This document shows, in pieces, positions 1-6,487 of a stretch of DNA of 12,469 nucleotides. How positions within the stretch are numbered: position 1 is the stretch's first letter; each line of letters opens with the position of its first letter. Source of the DNA: Brachyspira catarrhinii (GTDB lineage: Bacteria > Spirochaetota > Brachyspiria > Brachyspirales > Brachyspiraceae); the NCBI RefSeq assembly GCF_005518285.1, contig NZ_SJDU01000029.1:1-12469 (forward strand), given 5' to 3'. Under the pieces are notes generated by a model. That model was not told the DNA's origin. It saw only the letters and a list, made by a program, of their open reading frames with translations, and made no database searches. The translations under genes were made by a program, and so were the position numbers.

Positions 1-40
1 AGAAAATACAAATACTTTTTTATTTTAATCATTTTATTTT
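1..40 (+). repeat. Left arm of a 40-bp perfect inverted repeat
   Basis: Bases 1-40 are the exact reverse complement of bases 330-369, with no mismatch over 40 positions. The match stops at base 41/329 and may continue beyond the left edge of the window. The right arm encodes the signal-peptide core of the minus-strand PepSY-like gene. The left arm, read on the plus strand, would encode the same residues from codon 2 onward (RKYKYFFILIILF) if an ATG lay just outside the window. The arm contributes the last lysine codon and stop of the PepSY-like gene. The identity is certain; its origin (inversion, duplication or contig-end artefact) cannot be decided here. Confidence 0.95.
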
Positions 41-372
41 TCGTAAATTTTATCGTATTTATTTGCATGAACTATTTTTGGATTTTTAAATTTTTTACTT
101 ATAGAATCGAGAACTTTTTTTGGAAAAACGGTTTGAGGAATAGGCTCGAACGAACTGTCTATTTTTACCCAATCTCCTTGTCCGTCAAAAGAAATAACCG
201 CTTCATTTAAAAGCGTCACTTTATAAATATTATTTTCTAAAGCAATATTGTCTATTTTAAAATCTGGAAATACCGAATCCATAAAATTGAATGCGTTTTT
301 CGGCAAATCTTGAGCGTTTAAAAAACTGTAAAATAAAATGATTAAAATAAAAAAGTATTTGTATTTTCTCAT
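34..372 (-). CDS. PepSY-like periplasmic protein, 3'-truncated
   Basis: This gene encodes a 112-residue exported protein. Residues 1-20 are a signal peptide with a basic start (MRKYK), a hydrophobic core and a cleavage site near LNAQ. The mature part has the pattern of PepSY-like (DUF2874-type) proteins: LP..A.nFMDSVFPDFKID, then YKVTL..EAVISFDGQGDWV, then a second repeat unit beginning IPQTVFPKKV. In this family the second unit normally continues past a 'Y-E-V-x-L' strand to another FD..G turn, but here it stops at DKIYEK. The last lysine and the TAA come from the inverted repeat at 1-40, so about 20-30 residues appear lost. The start is supported by AGGAG a few bases upstream (about 380-384). 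It lies 52 bp downstream of the gamma-glutamyltransferase-like gene and could be co-transcribed with it. The family's function is poorly known, so no specific role is claimed. Confidence 0.75.
   Translation of the reverse strand: MRKYKYFFILIILFYSFLNAQDLPKNAFNFMDSVFPDFKIDNIALENNIYKVTLLNEAVISFDGQGDWVKIDSSFEPIPQTVFPKKVLDSISKKFKNPKIVHANKYDKIYEK
330..369 (-). repeat. Right arm of a 40-bp perfect inverted repeat
   Basis: This arm lies at the 5' end of the PepSY-like gene, covering codons 2 to about 14 (hydrophobic signal-peptide core). It is perfectly complementary to bases 1-40. The arms are separated by 289 bp that hold nearly all of the mature protein's coding sequence. Recombination between the arms would flip that segment. 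Confidence 0.95.
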
Positions 373-424
373 TTTTTACTCCTTTAATTTTTTCTTTATA
401 AAATTTTTTATAAATAATAAATAT

Positions 425-2035
425 TTAAAATACGGAAATTCCCGAATCCGTTCTCGGTTCGCATGCTCCGTATAAAATATTATTTTCGTTTCTAAATATT
501 ATTTGTCCTCTTCCGAAATATCCGAAATAATTTTTGTCGTTTTTTCTCACAATATTATGTCCTAATTTTTCAAGTTCTTTAGCTTTTTTCTTATCAAAAT
601 TATTTTCTATTTCTATCGTTTTATCTCCAACCCATTGCCATCTCGGTTTATCTAACGAAGCCTGCGGATTCAAATTTTCGTCTATCATATTCGTTAATAT
701 TTGCAAATGTCCTTGAGGCTGCATAAAAGCTCCCATAACTCCAAAAGCTCCGATTGGTTTATTATCCTTGCATAAAAATCCCGGTATTATAGTATGATAA
801 GGTTTTTTACGAGGCGCTATAAAATTGTCGGAGTTTCTATTCATTGAAAAATTAGCTCCTCTATTATGCAAAGCTATTCCCGTTTTCGGAATTACTATCC
901 CCGAACCAAACGCCGTATAATTGCTTTGTATAAAAGAAACCATATTTCCGTCTCTATCCGCGCTCGCCAAATAAACCGTATCGCCCGAAGAAAAAATATG
1001 CTCTTTAGGTTGTAATACGGCATTTTTTGATATTAATTTAGCCCTTTTTTTAGAATATTTTTTAGAAAGCATCTCGTCAATCGAAGTCTTCATATATTTA
1101 ATATCGGCTACATATTTTTTTGTATCGGCAAAAGCGAGTTTCAAAGATTCTATTTGAAAATGCAAATTAGTTTCTTCAAAATTTTCAAGTATATTCAAAG
1201 CCATTAAAACCGTTATTCCATGTCCGTTCGGCGGAATTTCATAAATATCGTAGCCTTTATAATTCGTTTTTATCGGCTCTACCCATTCGGGATAATAATC
1301 GTTTAAATCTTCTTTAGACAAATAGCCTTTATGTTCTTTCATAAATCTGTCTATTTTTTCGGCAATCTCTCCTCTATAAACGCATTCGCCGTTTGTTTTT
1401 CCTATTTCTTTTAAAGTTTTCGCATGATAGGGAAGTTTGACAATTTCTCCAAGTTGCGGAACTTTTCCGTCAAAAGTAAAAGTATCGAACCAATATTTAA
1501 ATTCTTTTATAGAGTTATTATTAGACGCTTTCAAATATATATTAAAAGCTTCTTTCCAATCGAGCACCACAGTCGGCTGAATGGCAAATCCTTCTTCGGC
1601 GTATCTTATAGCGGGTTTAAGAACTTCGATTAATTTTAATTTTCCGAATCTTTTATTCAAAGCTGCCCAAGTGGCTGGAATTCCTCCAACCGTAATTGGA
1701 ATAAGTCCGTAAAGAGGCATTTTATCCAAATTGAGAGATAATATTTTTTCTACATCCAAATTTTTAGGGGAAAATCCGCTTCCGTTTATAGCGTATATTT
1801 TATTTTCAAAATAAACTATAGCAAAAGCGTCTCCTCCGAGTCCGTTTGAAGTAGGCTCTACAACGGTTAAAGCCGCGGCGGTAGCAATTGCGGAATCTAT
1901 AGCGTTTCCGCCTTTTTTCAATATTTCAAGCCCCGCCTCCGCTGCCAATATATTGCTTGTGGCAACCATTCCATTTTTAGCGAAAATAGAATTTCTTTTG
2001 GAAGGGTAGGGGTTATTATAAAAATCAAATTTCAT
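425..2035 (-). CDS. Gamma-glutamyltransferase-family Ntn hydrolase (YwrD-like)
   Basis: This 536-residue protein belongs to the gamma-glutamyltransferase / cephalosporin-acylase-like family, whose members self-cleave at a Thr that becomes the N-terminal nucleophile. The predicted nucleophile is T353 in GDTVYLASADRDG, placing the small subunit at about 353-536. Other family motifs are GGNAIDSAIATAAALTVVEP (42-61), SNGLGGDAF (63-71), KPYHTIIPGF (411-420), GVMGAFMQPQGHLQIL (432-447) and the GACEPRTDSG tail. There is no signal peptide, so it is probably cytoplasmic, unlike periplasmic Ggt. The tyrosine-histidine in KPYHT replaces the Ser-Ser of classical Ggt, which points to the YwrD-like branch with uncertain substrate (gamma-glutamyl compounds or other amides). 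At 84-90 the sequence is NGSGFSP; from memory many relatives have Arg where F88 stands. No Shine-Dalgarno precedes the ATG, and a -10 box sits 6 nt upstream (see promoter). Family call is firm; substrate is not. Confidence 0.9.
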   Translation of the reverse strand: MKFDFYNNPYPSKRNSIFAKNGMVATSNILAAEAGLEILKKGGNAIDSAIATAAALTVVEPTSNGLGGDAFAIVYFENKIYAINGSGFSPKNLDVEKILSLNLDKMPLYGLIPITVGGIPATWAALNKRFGKLKLIEVLKPAIRYAEEGFAIQPTVVLDWKEAFNIYLKASNNNSIKEFKYWFDTFTFDGKVPQLGEIVKLPYHAKTLKEIGKTNGECVYRGEIAEKIDRFMKEHKGYLSKEDLNDYYPEWVEPIKTNYKGYDIYEIPPNGHGITVLMALNILENFEETNLHFQIESLKLAFADTKKYVADIKYMKTSIDEMLSKKYSKKRAKLISKNAVLQPKEHIFSSGDTVYLASADRDGNMVSFIQSNYTAFGSGIVIPKTGIALHNRGANFSMNRNSDNFIAPRKKPYHTIIPGFLCKDNKPIGAFGVMGAFMQPQGHLQILTNMIDENLNPQASLDKPRWQWVGDKTIEIENNFDKKKAKELEKLGHNIVRKNDKNYFGYFGRGQIIFRNENNILYGACEPRTDSGISVF

Positions 2036-2070
2036 TTTGTTATTATATCATAATTAACATAATATTGAAA
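2035..2070 (-). promoter_or_regulatory. Extended -10 promoter giving a probable leaderless GGT-like mRNA
   Basis: On the minus strand, TGA-TATAAT (TATAAT at 2047-2042, TGn just before it) matches an extended -10 element. A poor -35 (TTTCAA, 2070-2065) lies 17 bp upstream. Only AACAAA separates the -10 from the ATG at 2035, so transcription should begin at or next to the start codon. This agrees with the absence of any Shine-Dalgarno. The promoter is seen; leaderless initiation is inferred. Confidence 0.55.
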
Positions 2071-2194
2071 GAGTTTTTATAATTTTTTTATTACCTTTAT
2101 ATCTCTAATTATCTATTAGTTAGACTTTAAATAATGCCGTATTAGTTTATTGGCGTAATAAAAAATAGAATAAATTTATTTTGTTTACAATACT

Positions 2195-2926
2195 TTATCT
2201 CTCAAATTCAAGTTCTGGAGGCGCTATTATTTGCTTAACATTAAAAGTAGTGGAATTATTTAATTTTGCAATATCTCTATAAATATTTACTTGAGTGACT
2301 TTATCAATATATTGCATTCCTAATATTTCGTTTACTCTATTTCTTAAAGAAGCGTCCATAACAATATCCGTTGTCGTTCTATCTCTTAAATTAACTTCGG
2401 TAAATTGCCCTACGGGTGTGTTATTTAATTTTCCATATCCATGCAAGAATTGAACTCTCGTTGTCCCGCCATTGTGGGAAACTATTGCCGTTCCAGATAT
2501 ATTTATCGTGCTGTTGTCGGGCGTATAAACCGTAATATAGTCGGGTTTATAGCTCATAGGCGATACTATTAAAATCTCGCCTCTACGCAAACTAAATATA
2601 ATATTTCCGTTTTTATCAAAAGTGCTGTCCAAATATAACGAAGAGTTTTCTTTAACCTTTAATAAAATTCTATTTTGTAAGTATGCGGTTAATGAAGATG
2701 TTCCCGTAATAATCGTGTCTCTCGTAAATAATAAATCCCCCAATCTTGCAGGTTTTTGAATCATCTTTTTTGACGCTTGAACTTGCGGGTAACCTTTTAC
2801 ATCCACTTCAAGTTTTACATTTCCCTGAACATCGACTACTTTCATATATCTGTTTGAATTATAAGCGCCTTCCATAATCAATGAAAAAGCTATAATTAAT
2901 ATGATAGTTATAATTTTTTTAAACAT
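2195..2926 (-). CDS. Exported FecR-domain protein
   Basis: This gene encodes 243 residues. The N-terminus MFKKIITIILIIAFSLIMEGA is a signal peptide or membrane anchor; there is no lipobox Cys. Residues about 60-170 fit the FecR fold: LGDLLFTRDTIITGTSSLTA, then LLKVKENSSLYLDS, then FSLRRGEILIVSP, then ITVYTPDNSTINISGTAIVS and a final VQFLHGYG turn. The remaining ~70 residues are polar and unassigned, ending in PPELEFER. Stand-alone FecR-domain proteins of this type are common in spirochaetes and need not belong to iron-citrate signalling; no sigma factor or TonB receptor is nearby. It starts 81 bp downstream of pbpC and ends 159 bp before the GGT-like gene. The domain is clear; the function is unknown. 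Confidence 0.8.
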   Translation of the reverse strand: MFKKIITIILIIAFSLIMEGAYNSNRYMKVVDVQGNVKLEVDVKGYPQVQASKKMIQKPARLGDLLFTRDTIITGTSSLTAYLQNRILLKVKENSSLYLDSTFDKNGNIIFSLRRGEILIVSPMSYKPDYITVYTPDNSTINISGTAIVSHNGGTTRVQFLHGYGKLNNTPVGQFTEVNLRDRTTTDIVMDASLRNRVNEILGMQYIDKVTQVNIYRDIAKLNNSTTFNVKQIIAPPELEFER

Positions 2927-2946
2927 TATAAACTCCTATAAACTCC
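2927..2946 (-). promoter_or_regulatory. Tandem Shine-Dalgarno repeat before the FecR-domain gene
   Basis: The 20 bases before the ATG are a perfect tandem duplication of the decamer GGAGTTTATA. This gives two GGAG motifs 10 nt apart. The proximal one, as AGGAG about 7-8 nt from the ATG, is well placed to decide the start. The distal copy could be a standby site or a simple slippage product. Confidence 0.6.
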
Positions 2947-2970
2947 ATTTACACTTAACAATTATCGGAA

Positions 2971-2997
2971 AAAGTTTATTTAAATTTGATAAACTTT
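2971..2997 (-). terminator. Possible weak terminator after pbpC
   Basis: The arms AAAGTTTA and TAAACTTT (8 bp, 11-nt loop) lie just downstream of the pbpC stop. On the minus strand the stem is followed by two further Ts. The stem contains only one G-C pair, so it is weak and may not fully separate pbpC from the FecR-domain gene. Confidence 0.35.
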
Positions 2998-3007
2998 ATT
3001 AAAAAAT

Positions 3008-5485
3008 TTACTGTATGTATATATTTATATTCGGGCTTTTTAATTCGTTTCCTTCAAAATTAATCGCTTTTATATAAAAAGTATAATCGCCTTTTTTGAG
3101 ATTCCAGGAAATAGCGCCGTTTTTTAATTCCTCTATATTCGCGATAATCTCTTCATTGCAATATAAATTAGCTTCCTCAATATTTTTTGGAATATAAGAA
3201 GAAATAAAAATATTTTGATATTCCAAAGGCAAAGTAGAATCTATTTTATAAATCGAATTATCGGTTGGCGAAGTTATTGAAATTCTTTCGTTTCTATTTT
3301 GATTATTTATGCTACTAGCTTGATTTAAATTATAATTATCATAAGCGTAAGTATTTTTTGCCATAGTCCATTCGGAGTTTGGCTTTTCTATTTGCATTTC
3401 TTTAAGCCAATCGTTATATTCGCTCGGCAAATTAAGAAAAACTTTTTTATCAAAGCTTCCGTCCGAATTTATTTTTATATATAAATTATGAACATCGCAT
3501 TCTTCTTTAACTACATTTGAAAGAGAAAATTCTTCGAGTCTCGTTTCTTTACAAAATTCTCCTCTTAATTTTCCGCTGATTAAACAAATCTCTCTTTCGA
3601 CAATATCGCTCGGTTTGTCCCATTGAGTTTCTTTTTGAGTTTTATTAAGCATTGAAAACAAATCGTAAAGTATCGGAACAGCTCCGTTTCCTCCCGTTAT
3701 ATTTATCATTTCGCTTCCCTTAAAATCTCCGAGCCACAAACCGACTATATAATCTTTAGTATAACCGACAGCCCAAGCGTCTCTCGAGCCTTTTGAAGTT
3801 CCCGTTTTAATCGCCACGCTAAAAGGATAAACCAATCCTCTATAGCTTCTAAACGAACCCTGCCTTGCGTTTCTGTCGGACAATATTTTATTTATCAAAT
3901 ACGCGCTTTCTTTAGAAATTACTCTCCTATAATTGGAAGATTTTTTATCTAAATAAAATGTCTCTCCGTTTTCTTTTTTAAGCGAGATAGTAGAATAATG
4001 ATTTATAAATATTCCCGAATTTGGAAATATCGTATAAGCCGAAGCCAAATCTATAAGCCGAACTTCCGCGCTTCCCAAAACCAAAGAATAACCGTAATAA
4101 TCGGGATTCTTATCTATACTACTTAACCCCGATTTTAAAAGTATATTTTGAAAATCTTTAAGGCTATATTTTGAAAGCCATCTAACAGCGGGTATATTGA
4201 GAGAGTTGGCGAGAGCGTCTCTTATTGTGACTGGTCCTCTATATTTTCTGTCAAAATTTTCTGGAATATAATCTCCTCCTGGCGAGCTTATATAAGTTTT
4301 AATATCTCCTATCACGGATGCGGGCGATTCTCCTTTATCGAATAAATACGCGTATAAAAAAGGTTTTAAAGCGCTTCCAGGCTGTCTTAAAGCTATAGCG
4401 CCGTTTACCGAGCCGTCCGTTTCTCTGTCGAAATAATCCATCGAGCCTATCATTGAAAGAACTTCTCCCGTTTTTGCGTTTAATATTACGCAGGAAATAT
4501 TTCTGACATTGAAAGTATGAAGAGATTGACTCGCGTTGCTTATTACCAAAGACGCTTCTTTTTGCAATTTATAATCCAAAGTAGTTTTTACTTCAATCAA
4601 ATTTGAATATTTTAATTTATCGAGCGAATCTTTTATATACATTACAAAATGCGGAGCTTTTAAAATATTTTTTTCTCTGTTTGTATAAATCGTTATATTT
4701 TCGTTTATAGAATTATTATAATCTTCTTCGGAAATAAAATTATTTTTTTTCATTTGGTTTAGAACATATATTTTTCTTGTATTCAATTTTTCTTTATATT
4801 TGTAAGGATTAAATTTTGTTCCCGATTTTATTATCGAGGCAAGAATTGCGGATTCGTTTATATTCAAATCTTTAACTTCTTTTTTGAAATACAATTCCGC
4901 AGCCGCTCCAATTCCGTAGCAATTATTTCCGAAAAAAATTCTATTAAGATATTCAGTCAATATTTCTTCTTTAGTCATATTTTTTTCTAATCGTATTGAA
5001 TCGAGAGCTTCGTAGAATTTATTTATATAATTTCTTTCTCTATGAATAAGGCTTTTTGATAGCTGCTGAGTTATCGTGCTTCCGCCCGAAACTATTTTTC
5101 TATTTAAAAGATTTGAAACGAAAGCTCGCAAAATCGCTTTATAATCTATTCCTTTATGACTAAAAAAATTTTTATCTTCCGCGCTTATCACGGCTTCAAT
5201 TAAATTTTGAGGCAAATCGGAATATTTAACTTCTTTATAAAATCCTCCGTATTCGGGAAAAAGATTTGCAAGCAAAATATTGTTTCTGTCGTAAATTTTT
5301 AATACTCTGCTTTCGTTTTTTTGTAATTCGTCTTTTGAAAAAGGTTTGTTTATATATTCTTTTGAGAATTTATATAAGTCGTAAATTTTTGGAGCGAATA
5401 TTAACCCCGAGACAAACAAACCGATTAATAAAAGGCATATTATAGACAGAAATATTTTTTTGATTATATTTTTTATATTTTTCAT
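3008..5485 (-). CDS. pbpC: Penicillin-binding protein 1C (bifunctional class A PBP)
   Basis: This 825-residue inner-membrane enzyme polymerises glycan strands and carries a transpeptidase-type penicillin-binding domain facing the periplasm. Residues 10-31 form the single N-terminal membrane anchor. The GT51 domain shows AEDKNFFSHKGID (catalytic Glu103), SGGSTITQQLSK (133-144) and TKEEILTEYLNRIFFG (171-186). The transpeptidase domain shows S371-x-x-K374 (PGSALKPF), S428-L-N430 and K560-T-G-T-S. A cysteine-bearing linker follows (ICLISGKLRGEFC ... EECDVH, Cys634, 645 and 663), as is typical of PBP1C. A BiPBP_C-like beta domain lies at about 735-825. A low-complexity Asn-rich stretch at 711-733 separates the last two parts. 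In proteobacteria pbpC usually neighbours an alpha-2-macroglobulin gene; none is seen here. No clear Shine-Dalgarno precedes the ATG. Confidence 0.93.
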   Translation of the reverse strand: MKNIKNIIKKIFLSIICLLLIGLFVSGLIFAPKIYDLYKFSKEYINKPFSKDELQKNESRVLKIYDRNNILLANLFPEYGGFYKEVKYSDLPQNLIEAVISAEDKNFFSHKGIDYKAILRAFVSNLLNRKIVSGGSTITQQLSKSLIHRERNYINKFYEALDSIRLEKNMTKEEILTEYLNRIFFGNNCYGIGAAAELYFKKEVKDLNINESAILASIIKSGTKFNPYKYKEKLNTRKIYVLNQMKKNNFISEEDYNNSINENITIYTNREKNILKAPHFVMYIKDSLDKLKYSNLIEVKTTLDYKLQKEASLVISNASQSLHTFNVRNISCVILNAKTGEVLSMIGSMDYFDRETDGSVNGAIALRQPGSALKPFLYAYLFDKGESPASVIGDIKTYISSPGGDYIPENFDRKYRGPVTIRDALANSLNIPAVRWLSKYSLKDFQNILLKSGLSSIDKNPDYYGYSLVLGSAEVRLIDLASAYTIFPNSGIFINHYSTISLKKENGETFYLDKKSSNYRRVISKESAYLINKILSDRNARQGSFRSYRGLVYPFSVAIKTGTSKGSRDAWAVGYTKDYIVGLWLGDFKGSEMINITGGNGAVPILYDLFSMLNKTQKETQWDKPSDIVEREICLISGKLRGEFCKETRLEEFSLSNVVKEECDVHNLYIKINSDGSFDKKVFLNLPSEYNDWLKEMQIEKPNSEWTMAKNTYAYDNYNLNQASSINNQNRNERISITSPTDNSIYKIDSTLPLEYQNIFISSYIPKNIEEANLYCNEEIIANIEELKNGAISWNLKKGDYTFYIKAINFEGNELKSPNINIYIQ

Positions 5486-5518
5486 TTTATATTTTTTATT
5501 TGATTAAATAATTAAAGT

Positions 5519-5546
5519 ATTTTATTCTAAAAATATAAATAGTCAA
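5519..5546 (-). promoter_or_regulatory. Candidate promoter for pbpC
   Basis: On the minus strand, TTGACT (5546-5541) and TAAAAT (5524-5519) are separated by 16 bp. Transcription would start near 5512, giving a leader of about 27 nt before the pbpC ATG at 5485. The -35 matches consensus in 5 of 6 positions. In AT-rich DNA the -10 alone carries little weight. Confidence 0.5.
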
Positions 5547-5564
5547 TTATTTATAATTAATCTC

Positions 5565-5611
5565 AATTCCTCTCGACATCCTTTATCCGCCGTCCGCAAC
5601 GAGAATTTTTT
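5565..5611 (+). other. Orphan GC-richer hairpin with T-tract in the divergent intergenic region
   Basis: AATTCCTCTCG (5565-5575) pairs with CGAGAATT (5600-5607) with a 3-nt bulge. It encloses a 24-nt C-rich loop and is followed by a run of six Ts (5606-5611). It looks like an intrinsic terminator on the plus strand, but no plus-strand gene precedes it in the window. It could be the 3' end of a small RNA, a relic of a lost gene, or an upstream element of the pbpC promoter. Nothing else in 5486-5803 appears to encode protein. Confidence 0.35.
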
Positions 5612-5689
5612 ATCTATATTACCTCTAAATCAAATAGAATTCTTATAATATATTACATAAAAAATAAATAAAAAAATTTAAATAAACGC

Positions 5690-5718
5690 TTGACAAAATT
5701 CATTTATTTTATTATACT
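5690..5718 (+). promoter_or_regulatory. Strong sigma70-type promoter of the transporter/CoA-transferase/BKACE operon
   Basis: A perfect TTGACA (5690-5695) and TATACT (5713-5718, 5 of 6) are separated by the optimal 17 bp. Transcription should start near 5725, about 80 nt before the first gene. The -10 overlaps a short inverted repeat, TATAC-N6-GTATA (5713-5728). The same -35/-10 pair with the same spacing recurs before the marR-type gene at 10446-10474. Confidence 0.75.
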
Positions 5719-5728
5719 ATTTCGTATA

Positions 5729-5756
5729 TAAATCATTTTGATTTAGTTATGATTTA
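5729..5756 (+). promoter_or_regulatory. Inverted repeat in the operon leader, possible operator
   Basis: TAAATCAT (5729-5736) and ATGATTTA (5749-5756) form a perfect 8-bp inverted repeat with a 12-nt spacer, starting a few bases after the predicted transcription start. The position would suit a repressor such as the MarR-family protein encoded downstream. No second copy was seen at the marR promoter, so the link is only a guess. Confidence 0.35.
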
Positions 5757-5803
5757 ATAATTAATTAAAATTATATATAAATTTGGTATATTGAGAATAA
5801 GTT

Positions 5804-6487
5804 ATGGAAATGAAAAATAAGAAAAGTCTTACTTTAAGAATTATACTTTTAATTGTAAGTATTATGATTAACGGTTTTTCGGTATCCGTATATGTGAAAA
5901 GTAATTTGGGAGTATCCACTAATTCGTCTATTCCTTTTGTAATAACCTCTATTATTCCAGCTTTAAGTCTTGGAATGACAACGATAATTTTCCAAATATT
6001 GCTTTTAGTTATATTAGTTTTTATATGCGGATTCAAAAAACAGTATTTAATTTCTTTTGTATTGGGATGTTTCTTTGGAAGCGTAATAGATATTTGGAAT
6101 TTTTTATGGACCAAAATTCCTATTGAAAAATTGCATCCTATAGTTTTATATATTATTGCATTTTTTACTTTAGCGTTTGGAATTGCCTTGACGCTTTCAA
6201 CGGAGCTTCCGACTTTACCTTATGATTATTTCACAAAGGATATTGCTACAAAGACGAGAAAGACTATCGGATTTGTTAAAACCGCTTCCGATATTTCTTA
6301 TGTCGTTATTTCTATTATTTTATCTTATTTAACAGCTGGCAAAATATATGGAGTAGGAATAGGAACTATTATTTCTATGTTATTTACGGGAATATTCGTT
6401 CATCTGCTTCATAAATTTATAAAAAAATATTTAAAATTAAAAGAACAGGAGGCATATCTTGGAAAAACAAATTTTTCAAATGGATAA
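5804..6487 (+). CDS. YitT/YczE/YyaS-family integral membrane protein
   Basis: This 227-residue protein is very hydrophobic, with about six membrane segments (roughly 10-31, 50-76, 80-102, 111-132, 160-178 and 184-206) and a basic C-terminal tail. The first segment and the following SNLGVSTNSSIPFVI loop, together with the late GxGIGTIISMLFTG helix, resemble the YczE/YyaS/YitT family, which has no established substrate. It is the first gene of the operon, about 80 nt after a strong promoter. Its 3' end overlaps the permease gene by 29 nt, which implies translational coupling. Start: ATG at 5804 has only a weak GAG-type ribosome site; ATG at 5810 is an alternative that removes two residues. Its link to the carboxylate pathway is inferred only from the operon. 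It may be an accessory permease or exporter. Confidence 0.7.
   Translation: MEMKNKKSLTLRIILLIVSIMINGFSVSVYVKSNLGVSTNSSIPFVITSIIPALSLGMTTIIFQILLLVILVFICGFKKQYLISFVLGCFFGSVIDIWNFLWTKIPIEKLHPIVLYIIAFFTLAFGIALTLSTELPTLPYDYFTKDIATKTRKTIGFVKTASDISYVVISIILSYLTAGKIYGVGIGTIISMLFTGIFVHLLHKFIKKYLKLKEQEAYLGKTNFSNG
6447..6461 (+). promoter_or_regulatory. Shine-Dalgarno that selects a TTG start for the permease
   Basis: A perfect AGGAGG (6447-6452) lies 6 nt before TTG at 6459-6461. The first in-frame ATG (6480) would be 27 nt from this motif, too far to be served by it. The ribosome site sits inside the 3' end of the preceding gene. Confidence 0.75.

Noticed and set aside
534..716. Plus-strand ORF of 60 codons inside the gamma-glutamyltransferase-like gene
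   Set aside because: It is antisense to a well-supported coding region, has no ribosome site and no recognisable protein features.
1424..1633. Plus-strand ORF of 69 codons inside the same gene
   Set aside because: Antisense shadow of the conserved minus-strand frame; no supporting signals.
2100..2175. GCC/GGC-containing stretch between the FecR-domain and GGT-like genes as a terminator
   Set aside because: The arms do not pair over more than three G-C bases when aligned; no convincing stem was found.
5761..6114. Minus-strand ORF of 117 codons opposite the YitT-like gene
   Set aside because: It overlaps the strong plus-strand promoter and a membrane protein with clear helices; its Ile/Thr-rich composition is what the antisense of a hydrophobic gene gives.
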